Below are positions 14,653 through 26,381 of a DNA stretch of 64,000 nucleotides, piece after piece (the first letter of the stretch is position 1; each line of letters starts with the position of its first letter). Position numbers and translations under genes: made by a program. The stretch is from Dermatophagoides farinae (Eukaryota; Arthropoda; Arachnida; Sarcoptiformes; Pyroglyphidae): NCBI RefSeq assembly GCF_024713945.1, contig NC_134679.1, forward strand, positions 4,159,001 through 4,223,000, given 5' to 3'. Below the pieces are notes generated by a model. That model was not told the DNA's origin and did no database searches. It saw only the letters and a list, made by a program, of their open reading frames with translations.

Positions 14653-15964
14653 AGATATACACCACCGGCAATATAACAATAATGTCCAATTGGTGATTTG
14701 ATAAATGATATGACCTAACCTCTCTCTATGATAAACATTCAGGTTACTTATTTTGGTTTTGTCAAAAGAAAAAAAAATTTTGAAAAAGACATATTAATGC
14801 ATGAATTCATACATACTGTGATGAACAATATGGAAACATCCATCACTACTAGTGATCATTAAATGGTCATCATTTACTAATTCATAAGCTATTAAGTTAT
14901 AAAAAGGGTTTTTTTCTATGAAAAGAAAAAAAATTGAGGACAGGTCATTGATTTATCATCGATTAATTGTTATTGACGATGATGATGATCATTATTATTA
15001 TATTCTTCGAGAAGAATTTATACCACCAACAACACCACACATTTTTATGCATCAAATTCATTTGATTCATTATAATCATCATCAATGAATGATAAAATTT
15101 AATTCTAAAAAAAATCCATTCGAAAATAACATTTATTCAATCAAAAAATTCAAACTACACTAATGTTAAAGCAATAAGAATAGAAGAAAAAATTCGTGAC
15201 AAAATTGAATAGAATTTTTTTTCCTGTCATCATCATCATTTTGTTGTTTCAATATGATTCCATTTTATCGATGATCGATCAATTTATCCGATGAATGATT
15301 GATTGATTGATGGATGAATCAATGAATCAATTTATTATAAATAGAAACACAAAAAAAACGATAATCAATATATTTGATGTGAATCATCAAAATGAAATAA
15401 ATTGTATTGGAATGCGAAATGTGAAATACAATAAATAACAACAACAACAACAACAACAAAAACTATTCAGGTAACAAATGATCATCAAAACGATATATGT
15501 ATGATATATCGCTATAACCAATTGAATTATTTTATCATGAAAGAGAACAAAGGAAAAAAATTCAAACGTCAGCAGTATTTTCTATTTGTTTGTCATGAAT
15601 CGACAGAAAATTTTCATTATGAATCCTCGGTTATATCATCATCGTCTTATAAAGGGTAAATGTTGCAGGTGTATGCTGTATCATTTTTAAATCAGATGCC
15701 GAAATTAACAAATAATTATTTGATCGGTTTTTTTTGAAGAAAAAATAAAATTATTTTCATTCAAACATCGAGTATCAATTCAATTTGATCAAAAGAAACA
15801 CTGATCTAATGATTTTGGATCATTCCAAGCGCTGTAATTTTTTTTGGATTACGAGATAATTATTGATTGATCACAGTTCGAAGTTGAAATAGGTTACAAA
15901 TCAAAAAACAAACAAACAGGCAAATCGAAAAGGAAATTTAAAATCATTGGAAAACAAAACTTAC

Positions 15965-15995
15965 CAATCAACACGAGAACGGAAAGGGCGGCCAA
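15965..15995 (-). other. Candidate 3' end of a non-coding first exon of RGS12
   Basis: On the minus strand a GC-richer patch (GGCCGCCCTTTCCGTTCTCG) runs into ...GATTG followed by a consensus GTAAGTTTTG donor at 15964-15959. The next good minus-strand acceptor upstream of a start codon is TTCAATGCAG, five bases before the RGS12 ATG at 12023. This fits a 5'-UTR exon with an intron of about 3.9 kb. The right end of the exon cannot be fixed. Confidence 0.35.
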
Positions 15996-16910
15996 CAACA
16001 ACAATAACAACAAAAATCCAATCGATCAAATCAAAATACTGATTTTTCATCGATATAACATGAAATGATTTGCATATAATGCATTTACAGACAACTCTAT
16101 ATTTTTTCTAGTTGTTTTTATTTGAATTATATCAAAAACAAAGATATCCGATGACAATGACGATGGACACATAGCGAGAAAGAAAGAGAGAGAGAGAGAC
16201 AATAAGACAATACAATAAACAATTCAGTCAATCAATCAGAGATCAACATCTTTTATATAAGTTAATCTTGGAAAAAATTTTGATGATGTAGATTCCAGAA
16301 ACATCAGAGTTGTTTTGTGTATTTTTCTTCTTGTTATCGAATAGGCCGGAAAAAAGAAAACAGTACATTTTAGATTATCTATAATTTTGAAATATAAAAT
16401 TATAATATTGATCACAAACTAAGAGAATCAAATGAATAAATTTGGAATGGAAAACAAGTTTAGAAGGTTTTTAACATCATCCGTAATAAATAAGATTTAT
16501 ACTCATAAATCATTATTATTCAATTCTAAAATCGACCAAATTGGGCCAGATTGTTGTTTGCTGCTCAATAACCATATCATCTATGATCATGATGGTCATT
16601 GAAGACGGACGAATAAATGATTTTTACTTTATCTTACATGGTTTGATTCGAATTCACAAAATTCACTGGTGTCAAAGTCAACTAATGGCCGATTATCGAT
16701 TTGATCAATGTGACAATGACTGAATATGTTAAATTTTATTCACTTGTGTTGATAATGATATGATTTTTTTCTGGTAATGCACATTATTGAGATTGGCGGT
16801 TTTTTTTCTTTATTGGACAAAAATCGCAGCAAAAACAAAATATTCGAGCTACATTTATACGAAAAAAACTTGAATAAAATGAATTTGAAAGAAGAACAAA
16901 CGAACATAGA

Positions 16911-16913
<3 letters not shown>

Positions 16914-16958
<45 letters not shown>
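16914..16958. repeat. (AC)n microsatellite, longest in the window
   Basis: Uninterrupted AC run of 45 bases, about 22 units, in the non-coding stretch between RGS12 and the zinc-finger gene. Confidence 0.95.
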
Positions 16959-16960
<2 letters not shown>

Positions 16961-19255
16961 AATTGAATCTATGATGATGTCCGATACAATGCTGATGATG
17001 ATGATAAAGTCATGGAAGTTTCAATGTCCATCATGATGATGATTATGATTATGATTAGTTGCTGCAGTGAATATGTTCACGCAGCAACACACATTTATTC
17101 ATATATCAAGATAATTTGAATATTTTTTTTTATTCCCATAATTTGCATTCTTCATCGTCATCATCAACATAATTTTTTGATGATGATGATGAAAATTTCG
17201 GTGATGTCGTCGACTTGAAAATCACTGTTGTTTTTTGTTGTTGTTGTCCATTGTGTTGGCCAATAAATATTGACCATTCGAAATATATCGAGGCTTTCGC
17301 CTTCGAACACACAAACAAGACATGACGATGAAGACCACATGAAATTGAATGATCATTTTTTTTTACGAAATAAATAAGAGAGAAAGAAAGAAAAAGCTAA
17401 AACCCGAACATAAGCTAGTTTGTTGACGACCTGACCATAGTGGCTATAGTTAATTTTTTTCTCTCTCTTCGTCTTACTCGAAAAAAAAATCCCTCCCAAC
17501 AATTTCTAAAGCGCGCAATTTTGCCCATTTTGGATGGCCGTCGACATTTGATGCTGAATACTTGAATTCAAAATTCAAACGGACAACAACAACAAGTAGT
17601 TTGGCCACATTAGACCCCAACTGTGTGTGTGTATAAAAATTTTTCTTTCTTGTGCTGCTCAATAGTACTACTACTCGAATCCCTTTGGCCATTCATATTG
17701 AATCATGTGTGTTGAGTACATTTGATTATCGATTCGTTAGCTATTATTTGATTTGATCCAATGGCTATACTACTTGCTTTTCCATTAACAACAACGAATC
17801 AGACATTTGGTTAAAGTTCACATAATCCCAATCATTCGTGAAAAGAAATTTAGGTCGAATTTCTGAATCGGGTCTTTGTTTTATTATTTTTCAAGGAAAT
17901 TTTTTCTAAAATCAAACCAGAAATAATTCTATTTGTACATTCGGCCCTTATTCTTGATTTACAATTCTTTCAATTCAAAAAAAAAAGACAAATCATTTCA
18001 TATGGTAAACACATTTGTGTAAATGTTTATGATCAGTTATTTGGAGAAAAAACTAAAATCAAAAACATTCATGAAAATAATTCAAGCTTATAGTAAAAAA
18101 AAAATTCACAATTTTCCATTAAAAACCACAAAAAATGATCCTTGTTCAAAGATTCCATATGAATTGATGAAGAACGAGAAAAATCCAAAAAATCATTTAA
18201 AAAAAAAATCCCCAGATGTTCATCTTGGTGATCAACAATTTGTGGGAATAATTCCAATTCGAATTAAAGTGAATTAGATGGAATAAGAAGAGGAAAAAAC
18301 CACAATAAATCTTAGGCCATCATTTCATTATCGAATCAAAACAAACAAATAAGAACAAGAATTTATCCATTTAAAATTGATCGAATCCGCATCTTTTTTG
18401 GACAGAATCCTTCAAAACATTCACTCACTCACACACACACATATGGATTAATGAACGTGTATTGTATATAATACTAACGTAAATTAAATCAATCCACATG
18501 CTAATACATAATTTTCTATAAAGTAAAATATTTTTATTTTCAAAAAAATTTTATAATCGAAAAATAAAAAATTTGACTCTTTACTGTAAAAATTCAAAAT
18601 TATCGATGGATAAACATCTGCAGAAGTTATTTTTTTTCTCATGAAAAAAAAACTTTTTTATTGAATTAAAAATTAAAAATCTTCCCATCAATATGATATA
18701 CATTAATAGATAAATTAGTTATAGAGCCGCAAATATAATGGGTGACAAAAAAAAATTGTTGATGAAGATATATATTTCCATGTGAAATCTGTTTTTTTTT
18801 TGCTTCTGAGATTGTTATTCCATTTTCTTGTTTCTGTTTGAGTATCGAATAATAAATTGTAATACAAGATTCTTTTGATAGATTATAAAGGAAAAATTCT
18901 CAAATAATTAATGATAGGTAATGGATACATCATTAATTTGATTAAAAATGTTGATGAAGCAATAAGGACAAATGTAATTGTCTAAAATAAAAAAAAAATT
19001 ACTAACACATAAAGTAATGTATGTATTGTGTGTCTGTGTTTGTGTGTAGGTGTGTGCGATCTAAGCGCCGAAAATACAATATCAAACTAAAATTTGAAAA
19101 ATTATAGTGTTTCTAATGACAATGATAATGAAAAAGATGGTCGATACTAAACCCAATTCACATGTTGAAATAAAGACTTAAATATGGTCAATATATGTTC
19201 CAGATGATCTAAGGTACATGAATCGATGATCAAATTTTCATTGACAGAAGTTTGC

Positions 19256-20930
19256 TTATCTTCTCCCCCTACCACGACGACCACCACGAGCCCGATAACC
19301 GCGGCCACCGCCACGTCCACCACGGGTCATTTGTTGCTGCAGTGGTTCAGGCTGTTCTGCCATAACGGCATCTAATTTTGGATGAAAATGAAATTTAATT
19401 AATCATAATGTTTGTGAAACTTTTGTTTATACCTTCATCTGCTTTTGATTCGACATTAGTAGTCGATGATGCTTCGGCTGATTCCGTTTCATCTTCATCA
19501 TTAGTAGATGTAGTGGTCGTTTCGGCTGTTTTATCTTCAGACGTTGTATTTACTACAACAGCTGTTGCGTTTTCTGGTTCCGTTGCAGATGATTCGACAT
19601 TCACTGATGATTCATTTTGAACATCGGTAGTTTCCTGATCACCGCTACCACTAGCGACAGTAGCTGAAGCATCAGATGTTGTCGGTGTTTCAGATGCGTT
19701 AGTCGGTTCATTTGCAGATTCATTAGCTTCCGTTTTAGTTTCAGCTTCTTCCTTCTTTTTCTTCTCTTCTTCCATTAGTTTCTTTTTTTCCTCTTCTTGT
19801 TGTTTTTTTATTTCTAATTCTACTTTTGTTTTATGATCGGCATTGTTTTTACAGTGTACATTTGCATCTTGAACATTTCGAAGAAATACATTGCAAAGAT
19901 CTATATGGATAAGATTATAATAATTGAAATTTAATTGGTTCATAGTGAGAAATCATTTTGTACATACTGCAAATTAATCCGGTCACATTCTGGAAATACT
20001 TTTCAATTTGTTCACTATGATCTTCATTCTGTTGTTTTTGTTCACTACCATCGACATCGACAATAGATAACTCTTTCTTTTTGTTGGCATTGTTTTGCTG
20101 CTTCTGAAAAGGATTAAATTTTAAGATTGATTTAGATTATATCATCAAACCATTCAATAAGAATTTCTTACCTGATTTGATTTTACATTATTATTCATAC
20201 GTTTTTTATTATTAAAACTATAACGATTTTTTGGGCTATTATAATTGACCCATTGTTTATTACGATTTTGTTGTTGATTATTCTTGTTGTTTTGGTTATT
20301 GTTTGAAGTGTTCTGTTTGCTTGGACTTTGCTGTTGTTTAATGTTATTATTCTGATTCTGAACATTATTATTCTTATTGTTTGATGCATTGTTGTTGACA
20401 TTACTAGGGCGATTACGTTTGTTATTATTTTGATGATGATGATTTTGCTGTGAACTTGAATTCCAATCGGCCTGACGTTTATTTCCCTGACTCTATGAAT
20501 GAATGACACAAATGTTATTATGATTAAAAATTTTTTAGAATTTTAAGTTTACCATTCGCATGTTTGGTGAATGTTTTATATGATTTCGATCCATTGGATA
20601 TTGTTGTACCGGTGATGGTGGGAATCCGCGAAATGGTGATCCATTCATATGTGGTGGCATATTCTGATTGATCCATGGACTTATGTTTGATTGTGGATGT
20701 GGTTGTCCATGATGAGGAGGAGGAGGTCCTGCCATACCAGGCGGATGATTCCAAACATTACGATTATATTGAGGAGGTGGTTGATGTTGTGTTTGAGTTA
20801 CACTACCGGAATTTCCACCAAATTGATTTGGAGGTGGTGGTTGTTGTTGATGTTGAGACATACCAGGTGGTGGTCCTTGGTGATAATTTGGCGGTGGAGG
20901 ATAATTACCGTATGGTCGTTGATAAGCCAT
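19256..20930 (-). CDS. Pro-rich, Asn-rich protein with a U1/matrin-like zinc finger and C-terminal RGG box; family not recognised
   Basis: Five exons on the minus strand: 20930-20553, 20492-20172, 20103-19968, 19900-19433 and 19371-19256, with phases consistent throughout, giving about 472 residues. Residues 1-126 are Pro/Gly/Gln/His-rich (start MAYQRPYGNYPPPP). Residues 127-233 are basic and Asn-rich. Across the exon 3/4 junction lies CNLCNVFLRNVQDANVHC, with Cys278, Cys281, His294 and His301 spaced C-x2-C-x12-H-x6-H like single U1/matrin-type fingers. A charged Lys/Glu coiled segment and an acidic Ser/Thr-rich region follow. The C-terminus is an Arg-Gly box (TRGGRGGGRGYRARGG) ending in RGRGRR. 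The layout suggests a nuclear RNA-binding protein, which is inference from composition. I cannot name an orthologue. Introns are 60 to 70 nt. Confidence 0.75.
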
Positions 20931-22695
20931 ACTTTAGTAAATCGAATGATTGTTTTGAAAATATAATAAACAAAATGACCAGAATATAAAACAAAGAACA
21001 AAATACCAAAAATTTATGGCAAAAAAAAAATACAAACAAAAAACACACACAAACATAGAAAAATTGCCGAGCCGTCCAACACACAGTGTCAAAAACCGAG
21101 ACAAGATGGCGATGCTGTTCTGCTAGCCACAACAATCCACCAATCTAGTAGTTTATCGGTGTGATAGAATCCACAACTGATCACACTATTTATTATGATG
21201 CCACTTCTTTTTGTTACCATAATCATTGTTCGGAAAAATTTCACATGGTTCCAATCATTGCCGGTAGGTTGTGTGTGTTTGTGAAATGATAATGCATATT
21301 GCTCCACCTTGCGAGCCTATTAATGAACTTTGTCAATCAAGAATTTATTCGATTGATATATACAAACTGGCGCCAAACTGGATTTGTAAAAAAAAAGTCC
21401 AATGGCCGCTGTTAATTTTTTTTCTGATATTCAAACAAAATCTAATGCAAAAAAAAAATTTTCTTCTTTTTTCGCATATGATATTCATCATGATTTCCAA
21501 TGATTATCATTGAAATTTTCATTAAAAAAAACAAAATAATTTACCATAAAAATAAGACTATCAACATTTTTTTTGTATAAGACGCGATTTTAGGGCATTT
21601 ATAATTTTCAAAATTAAAAGTTTAAAAACAATTTTTTTTTGTAAAAATTAAAATGTCATTATGTGATGATAACGTTTAATAGATTCGTATTAAGATCACA
21701 TTTCTAAGCAACAAGTCGCCTGTTTTCCATCTTTTTTTTATCATCATCTTTCTCCATAGACCGTTATGTTATAAATCAAGCCATATGTCCTTTTGTTAAA
21801 TCATGAGAGAAAAAAAAATGTCATAGTTCGTAAAATGTTAGGCCACTGCTGCAAAGACATACTAAACATTACTATGCATTATAACGTTGAACGTTCTATT
21901 CGTATATTCATTTGTTCAATGTTCAGCAAAAAGTTCTAAGCCATTTTTCTCAATCGAACCTCTTTTTTCGTTCATTTGTTCGTTGTTAAAATGTGAACGG
22001 CTTCAGGCACAATACTCACACACGCACACATACATACACACACACACAAACACGGAGATAATCAGTCCACCGAAAAGAAAAACCAACCGATCGACCAAAA
22101 GTATATACACACAGGACAAGTATACTGGACTTTGACATGAATTGAAGCCAACCTGTTTGGTGTTTTTTTTTTCTAATAAAAATCAATTCAATGTTTGTAT
22201 CATCATCGATTTGAAGCTCTTGTTTTACCTGATGGATGCTACTTGATTGTAGTGCTCGTTCAAATGTTATTATATATGAAATTTGTGTGTCCAGCCCAAT
22301 GATGTGTGAGTGTATGTGGATTTTTTTCCTTTTTTGAAAATGGAAATGTTGAAAAAAAACTCGATGAACAGCCAACCACGTCTTCATGGATTGATCAATC
22401 GAAAAATCCACTAGCCAACCGATCGACAACATCATCATCATCAAGAAGTGTTTCATGGTTTTCTTTTGATTGAGATTTTTATTTTTTTTTTTTTTGTTCA
22501 ACTTGGATGATCGATTGATCAATCAATCAGATTCAGGTGTGATATTAAATATTGATGGCCACGAAGTTGATTATGATTATGTGATACCTTGTCAAAACAG
22601 TGAAAAGAATTGATTCATCAATCACACGTTCTTGGTTCATTTTTCATTTGAATTAGAATTTTTTTTTTTTGAAAAATTGATTAAATTAACAAAAA
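20931..22695. other. Divergent intergenic region between the zinc-finger gene and SAPCD2
   Basis: About 1.76 kb between two head-to-head genes, so it should hold both promoters and 5'-UTRs. It contains poly-T runs and a CA-rich run near 22017-22050. Open frames seen here on both strands are low-complexity and do not resemble known proteins. Confidence 0.5.
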
Positions 22696-25148
22696 ATGAT
22701 TGAATTGTGTGAAGCAACCGAAGATAATCCATTCATACATGGAATGTCCAAACAATTTGTTGCAGCATTACAACAATTGTTCGATGTAATGGATACCGAA
22801 CAATTGGGTACAATTTGTTTTGCCGATCTTGCCAATCAATGGGAAGAGGATGATGGTGATCCATTTTTCCCTAAAGGTTTGATTGCTTGTTTAGCTAAAG
22901 TTAAACTACCCAATGGTCTGCTAACATTTGATCGATTCTGTGCCGGTATTAAACTTTGTTTGCTCAAAAATCAAGTTGATATTAATGATGTTCGAATGAT
23001 GACAATAAATGATGAATGTCGTTCGATGGCTACATCCGATTCATCCATCACTATTCCCAATGGTGTTGATTGTAATAGTAGTCGTTCACAATTATTACAA
23101 CCACCACCTGCTCCAGCATTATCCACTTCCGTTGATCGACCATCCTCAGAACCACAAATATTTGCTCCACCACCTCCATCTTCATTATCATCACCAACAC
23201 CAACGTCAAGTAGTAATAAAACGGTGGAAGTGAATAATAACAATATCAGTTATAGTAATAATCTTAAATTGACAAACAATGCCACATGCCCTCAACAAAT
23301 GCATTCACATCATTCACAGCCAGTGATTGACAACGGAAAGTTCCAACTGCTAAAAAGTTACCCCTTCCATCATATGAACAAGTTATGGCTGCCAAAAGTA
23401 AACCTAAAGTTCCACCGCCGCCCATTCTAATTGTGAATCATCATACAAATTCTGACCAATCACCCACAGCAACTACATCTACCACGACGACAAATTCCGA
23501 ATTAATGAATGTAGAATCACAACAACAACAACAACAAAAACCACCACCGAAACCGGCCAAACAATTTCCTCATCTTTCTCAACATCAATTAGAAGAGATT
23601 AAACGTGTGGTCAATCATCAATATTTGGAAAGTCAATATGGCCAAACAGGACGAAATCGTCCATCGATTAATGATGATAATCAACAACAGCAAACACAAC
23701 CATTACAACATCAGCAAGCATGTCGTGCCAAAAGTATGCCACATTTGATAGATGTGTCGCACAATTCTCAGTCCTCGTCACTATCGTTTGTTACTGCGGA
23801 TCAACCTAATTATCATCATCAACTGCCTATGAATTATCAAAAACACATCTATCATAATCATAGTCATACCTACCAACAGCATCATGCAACTAATGAGAAT
23901 CCAAAGGAACAACATAATCATCATAATAGTTCAGCAAATTCTTTAATAAACGATAACAATGAACAAACACCGATAATCAAAACAAGTGATTACTGATGGA
24001 AACTCGGCACCAAAAACTGTTCCTCGAAATTGCATAATGAAAACATTACAAAATTGGAGAGATAATATCCTAAGTAAACACCCGTTACCATCATTCAATG
24101 ATTTAATTCTACAAACAAAAAATACCGGTGCTGATTTTCATTGGCCACGTTCATTGGTCATAAAATCAGCTCAAACATCAACATCAAATATAAATCGTGA
24201 AAATAATAATATGAACCAGTTACAAGCCTCGCCTAACAATGATGATGAAAAACTAAATGATCAAGAATTCGTTGCTCCCGTTATATCAATCACCAATGAC
24301 CACAATTATATCGATAATGATCAATCAATGGCCATGATGAGTGGTTTTCATAACTCATCATTACATCGACGATCATCGATTCGTCAACAGAGGCTACCAC
24401 GAGAACCACGCCGACATACCGTGGGTGCGAATGGGATCGACCTTTATGCTGTAAGTAGTTGGATTTTTTGTCTATTTTTTTTCATTAATTTTTTAAATAA
24501 TAAATTATGTTAATCAGATGAATAATGATCATGTCCGAATTTTTTTCTCTTTATGCAAATTAGGTAAAAAAATTTCAACAACTTGAACAGGAAAAAGACA
24601 TATTGATACGTGGATTGGAAGAAATCGAACATACAAAAAAATGGTATTTGAGACAAATATCATCCATACAGGATCGAATCAATATTGTTGGCCGTTCAGG
24701 TGGTTCATCACTGATTGCATCTGATTATAATAATATCGATGCTTATCAGGAACGAATAAATTTCCAAGCAGTTCGTATACAAACATTGAATCAACATTTA
24801 ACAGCATTACGTGATGCTGGACAAAATTTTCCCATTCATATGAATCTTGCCATAAGACCATTGAATGGCCTACCATCATTATTAACATCTCAAGCTGAAA
24901 CACAATTATCACCTCAATTAATAGCAAACGGACGTATGGATCCAAATCAGCCAAGACAACTGGTTGTCAATCCAAATTTGGTCAACAAATTGAAAGAACA
25001 AAATCGTTTATTGACCGATGAAGTGACAAGAAAAAGTGAACGTATCACACAATTGGAAAGGGAAAAATCTTCGCTCATACGTGAATTGTTTCAAGCTCGT
25101 ACCTATTCAAGTTATTATAATGGACATTTTGATGATACATTCATGTGA
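22696..25148 (+). CDS. SAPCD2: Suppressor APC domain-containing protein 2 homologue (two one-base frame changes in this sequence)
   Basis: The start is ATG 22696 (MIELCEATEDNPFIHGMSKQ). An EF-hand-like N-terminal region matches SAPCD proteins (VMDTEQLGTICFADLANQWE). The middle holds LPSYEQVMAAKSKPKVPPPP. The C-terminal part has RRHTVGANGID followed by the coiled suppressor-APC domain, VKKFQQLEQEKDILIRGLEE, to the stop at 25146-25148. One intron is clear: donor GTAAGT at 24451, acceptor TTAG ending 24563, phase 0. The first exon (22696-24450) does not read through in one frame. It moves to the -1 frame near 23337 and returns near 23979, both at A-runs, with no plausible intron at either point. 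The net frame is restored and would give about 779 residues. In vertebrates SAPCD2 is a cortical regulator of LGN and spindle orientation. The gene points away from the zinc-finger gene and towards PFDN6. Confidence 0.85.
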
Positions 25149-25560
25149 TGATGTCATTATTGACATTCGTTAAACAAAAAACAAAAAAAAAATTGCCATG
25201 CCATATAACCTGTTGATGCCTTCTCGTTGGATGTTCTAGTTTTTGTTTCTTTTTTTTTGCAGAAAATGACACACATTGAAACTGTACATAAAAATTTTTA
25301 TTTTTTCAGAATTTCATACATATCCATGTTGAAACATACAATAGTAATAATAGCTTAAAACAAATCTAATGTATCCTTTTCTATAGATATGCTGATTGTA
25401 CAATGTTGTATTGAATTTTTTTTTTTTTTTGATGGCATTTTCTTGCCGATTGTTTGTGTCATTGTTTGACATTTTTCTTAAAGCTATTATTCATTTAGAC
25501 AAAAAAAAATATTGAACAATTGCAAAAAAAAGAGATACAATTATAATTCGAATGAGTTTC
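25149..25560. other. Tail-to-tail spacer between SAPCD2 and PFDN6
   Basis: About 410 bases of poly-T/poly-A rich sequence that should hold the 3'-UTRs of both convergent genes. No open frame or structured element was seen. Confidence 0.5.
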
Positions 25561-26104
25561 TTATTTTGGATTCGATGCTACTGCTGACATAGCTTGCTGT
25601 GTTGCCTGCTCCAATTTCATAACGGCATCACGATGTTTATCCTGTTGTTTAGTCAACGTTTCCAATGTTTGATCATATCGTTTTCTTTTATAATTTTATA
25701 GAAAAATAGAAAATGAATTGAATGAGTATAAAATCTTATTGCCGGCCATTGGGAAAAAAAATGACAACTTACAATTCTTCGGTAATATATTTGATACGAT
25801 TGTTAACATTATCTCGAGCTTCTTTCAATTCAATTTTTATTAATGCTGGTCCAATTAGTTTAAATGTTTTCGATTCATCTTCGAGTAAGTCTAATTCCTA
25901 TTTGATAGAAATGACATATAATTATTTTAAAATTTAATTTATTGAATAATAAAAAAAAATTTCGATCAATAATACCTCTTTGACAAGTTTATTCTCATTC
26001 AATTGTATTTCCAATTGGCCACGTTGTGAAAGTATCTTTTTACATTGATTTCTAATTGCTTGAAATTTATTCAATTCATCGGTGATTTGCTGTTTGACGT
26101 CCAT
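25561..26104 (-). CDS. PFDN6: Prefoldin subunit 6
   Basis: Three exons on the minus strand: 26104-25976, 25897-25773 and 25684-25561, phases 0 and 2, giving 125 residues, the usual length for the family. The start is MDVKQQITDELNKFQAIRNQ. The core QLNENKLVKEELDLLEDESK and FKLIGPALIKIELKEARDNV aligns with human PFDN6 (QLTENNIVKEELALL, FKLLGPVLVKQELGEAR). It is a beta-type prefoldin subunit: an N-terminal coiled coil, a beta hairpin, and a C-terminal coiled coil (KRYDQTLETLTKQQDKHRDA). As part of the cytosolic prefoldin hexamer it passes unfolded actin and tubulin to CCT. The last intron has an A-rich acceptor (ATAAAAG) chosen because it keeps the frame and the family sequence. SUPT7L lies 277 bases upstream on the same strand. 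Confidence 0.93.
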
Positions 26105-26381
26105 TTTGATATGGATGATTGGATTTTTTTTTCAAATATGAGAATAAAAATAACAGCGTGATTCAATGATAATTTCAACCAGATCGACTATTCTTACCTC
26201 GTTGGTATGACCTAATCGGTTGAAAATATCTAAAATCTAAAATTAATTCTAATTATCAATTTCACAATCATTTATTTTTAATTTTATTTCCAAAAATTTG
26301 TATATACAAAACAATTCATTCACAGATAAGAATAAGTAGAATAAAATAAAAATTTATCATGAATAGTTTCTTTTCTAATCA

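Larger units (their letters stand above)
12024..19255. other. 7 kb without a recognisable coding gene
   Basis: This stretch separates RGS12 exon 1 from the next gene. It is dense in A/T homopolymers and in CAA, ATC, GA and CA repeats, including (GA)n at 13307-13320, (ATC)n at 14631-14652 and the long (AC)n at 16914-16958. Open frames above 60 codons (16541-16723, 18023-18277 and others) have no family resemblance. A donor-like site at 15964 suggests a 5'-UTR exon of RGS12. The promoter of RGS12 is expected in this region, and the 3' flank of the zinc-finger gene lies at its right end. Confidence 0.6.

Noticed and set aside
16541-16723. 60-codon plus-strand frame
   Set aside because: Not low-complexity, but short, isolated, without splice signals or a recognisable motif.
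18023-18277. 84-codon plus-strand frame, Lys-rich
   Set aside because: Composition is more varied than its surroundings, but it has no domain, no promoter-like context and A-run-derived Lys stretches; support is too weak to call a gene.
23332-23996. Programmed ribosomal frameshifting in SAPCD2
   Set aside because: No slippery heptamer of the X XXY YYZ form lies in the proper frame at the first site, and two opposite recoding events in one gene would be without precedent that I know; homopolymer errors explain both more simply.
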